Shown: positions 62,443 through 64,000 of the stretch, in pieces
Layout of the letters: the number at the start of each line of letters is the position of its first letter
Numbering within the stretch: position 1 is the stretch's first letter
Source: Drosophila pseudoobscura
Lineage: Eukaryota; Arthropoda; Insecta; Diptera; Drosophilidae
Length of the DNA stretch: 64,000 nt
Assembly: GCF_009870125.1 (NCBI RefSeq)
Contig: NC_046679.1
Coordinates: 6,262,001-6,326,000 of the forward strand
Direction: 5' to 3'
Notes under the pieces: generated by a model
What the model saw: only the letters and a program-made list of their open reading frames with translations
What the model was told of the DNA's origin: nothing
Database searches by the model: none
Program-made: the position numbers and the translations under genes

Positions 62443-63165
62443 TCATTGCGCCGTGTTCGGCAATGGCTTTGATGGATATCGCTTCCGCAGTCTTAGTGCC
62501 TGGCTGTAGCACTTTTGCTGGGATCTCTGCACGCAGGAGCGCTGCTCGTAGTTCCACGTGTAGTTCAGGGGACAGCGATGGATGATCTTGTAGCCGTTGG
62601 AGCAGTAGTAGAAGTAGGCGCAATTGCTCGGATGCGGTATGAAGCCGTAGACACCGGTGAGGCAGCTGATGATGGATCTGGCCGGTTGCCTCTGGACGCA
62701 GGACACCAGCTGGGCGGGCGTGCAGGTCTTGGCCAGGCCCGCTCCCTCGTAGCAGACCATATAAGGATAACAGGGCCCGGCATTCTGCAGTAAGCGGAGG
62801 GTTATGGCCAGAGGCTGTGGGGATTTCGTTGTGTTGACTATCAGGTCCGTCAAAGTTTCTCGATTCGCTGGCGATTCGGTGGTGCTGGCTGCCAAATCCG
62901 ATCCCTTTGCCTGGCATCGCTTCACCAGGGCGCGATCCACACACCGCTCCGTGATGTCGTCGTAGTAGTGCTCGCCCAGGCACTCGGCCTCGAAGGAACC
63001 CGCTCCGGCGCAGTAAATGTACTTGGAGCAATTGCTGTGGCTGGCCACGTAGACACCCAGCTTGGGGGCACTGGCACACTCCTCATAGTCCAGGGCCAAA
63101 GTTCGATAGCCCACGAAGGTCACCAGAGCCATGTGGAACCAGGAGATACTGCTTTTCGTTGACAT
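62443..63165 (-). CDS. Secreted chitin-binding (peritrophin-A/CBM14) protein
   Basis: A single 240-codon frame. The N-terminus has a modest hydrophobic stretch (WFHMALVTFVGY) that may be a signal peptide. The first chitin-binding domain is about residues 30-75, with Cys at 30, 46, 52, 62 and 75 and the aromatic pattern YIYC. The last is about 168-219, with Cys at 168, 182, 188, 198, 211 and 219 and pattern YFYYC, NYTW. Between them is a Thr/Ser linker and a stretch with Cys at 132, 138, 148 and 156 that looks like a degenerate third domain. Such proteins bind cuticle or peritrophic chitin. It converges on the SDR gene with only 163 bases between stops. I do not recognise the specific gene name. 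Confidence 0.85.
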   Translation of the reverse strand: MSTKSSISWFHMALVTFVGYRTLALDYEECASAPKLGVYVASHSNCSKYIYCAGAGSFEAECLGEHYYDDITERCVDRALVKRCQAKGSDLAASTTESPANRETLTDLIVNTTKSPQPLAITLRLLQNAGPCYPYMVCYEGAGLAKTCTPAQLVSCVQRQPARSIISCLTGVYGFIPHPSNCAYFYYCSNGYKIIHRCPLNYTWNYEQRSCVQRSQQKCYSQALRLRKRYPSKPLPNTAQ

Positions 63166-64000
63166 TTTGTGCGACTGTTGTGGCTGGATGGCTTCTGAAG
63201 ACTGGCTTCTGTTCGGGGGTATCTGAAGATAGTGTGGTCGGAATATTTTTGCATGTGACTTACTGATAGCAAAATATACTGCGGCAGAGAGTACTTGTAG
63301 CCTCGTGTATTACGTGATAATTTGCTTAGATAATGCTGATGAGTTCTGGGAGTTACAGAGGGCCCTCGTTTACGGGCTCCATAGCATACTTTCCTGCAGA
63401 GCGGGCACACACAGATTTAATGACCAAACCGCAATACTTCACATTACTCTTCAGAGCGGCAGGCACACAGCTCAATAAAATTGAAAACGCACTCAATACA
63501 CAATTAAGTGTCGCCACTTCCGCCCAGGGCCAAACAGTGAGGCCAGCCACACGCACACAGACCATCCTCATTCATTCACATCATCATCTCCATCATCCCC
63601 ATCATCCCCATCATCATCGGCATCATCATCATCATCATGTGGATGCAGCAGCCCATCCATCCATGGCCGTTGGCAGTTAAGCGATTTAATATTCGATGAG
63701 ATATTCATAACTTGCAATTAGGTTTGGTGTCGCGCTCGATTTTCCACGGATGTCCTCGGATTTCTGTTCTCCCTTTCTCTGCCCTGCTCTGCTTTTTCCG
63801 CAAACGATTGCGCGCTGGCTGATTAATGAAGAATTACCAGGGCAAATGGCTGGGATCTGTGGGCATTATCCAATTCCCAACTACCCGACTGTCATTAACA
63901 TAATATTCGATGCTGTCAACGGCCACGGCAGCGCCAATCGTGCGCAAATTAAAATATTATTAATTGTTAATTAAACGCAGTCGAATGCCAGTCGGGATGG
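63166..64000. other. Upstream of the chitin-binding gene; no gene seen
   Basis: The part nearest 63165 should hold the minus-strand promoter. A (CAT)n/(ATC)n run lies at about 63,570-63,640. No supported coding frame is present; the open frames are His-rich products of that repeat. Confidence 0.55.

Noticed and set aside
63333..63680. 115-codon frame ending in His runs
   Set aside because: The end comes from a (CAT)n repeat, and the start has no leader or conserved motif.

Overview
The window is nuclear DNA from a Drosophila species. It has short phase-consistent introns, (CA)n/(CT)n-rich non-coding DNA, Drosophila core-promoter words (TCAGT initiators, TATCGATA, GGTCACACT), and a run of genes whose proteins match fly families almost residue by residue. 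It does not look like D. melanogaster itself: several proteins differ in length and low-complexity content. From remembered map positions, the left block (Syp, Fancd2, the Erg28 homologue, the MCFD2-like gene) and the right block (sav, Ctns, p53 with Gr94a, an SDR) lie apart on chromosome arm 3R of D. melanogaster, so a rearrangement may have joined them here.

Layout. 1-12,000 is promoter/leader territory of Syp (+), with several candidate first exons. 12,018-26,930 holds the Syp coding exons. 26,931-31,300 is an A/T-rich probable long 3' UTR. 32,299-37,519 is Fancd2 (-), 14 exons whose lengths sum to 1,492 codons. 38,595-39,289 is an Erg28-family gene (-). 40,722-42,884 is a secreted MCFD2-like EF-hand gene (-) with two alternative last exons. 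44,218-46,130 is salvador (+). 49,305-50,952 is the cystinosin gene (+). 51,529-56,334 is p53 (+), with gustatory receptor Gr94a (-) nested in an intron. 58,724-62,279 is a membrane-anchored short-chain dehydrogenase (+). 62,443-63,165 is a chitin-binding peritrophin-like gene (-). I saw no tRNA, rRNA, CRISPR array or intact transposon.

Most of the novelty is in alternative exons that the reading phases allow. Syp has an in-frame 41-codon N-terminal extension exon, two equal-length mutually exclusive exons at the RRM1/RRM2 junction, a phase-compatible cassette with an inverted repeat between them, and one 3' exon readable in two frames to give two different C-termini. The MCFD2-like gene can swap its second EF-hand by choosing between two last exons. 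p53 has a long upstream isoform (about 643 residues) whose roughly 250-residue N-terminus contains Asn/Gly-rich repeats. The SDR has Ala where the catalytic Ser should be.

All exon borders were read by eye from GT/AG sites and phase arithmetic. Gene names come from protein resemblance as remembered; no database was searched.
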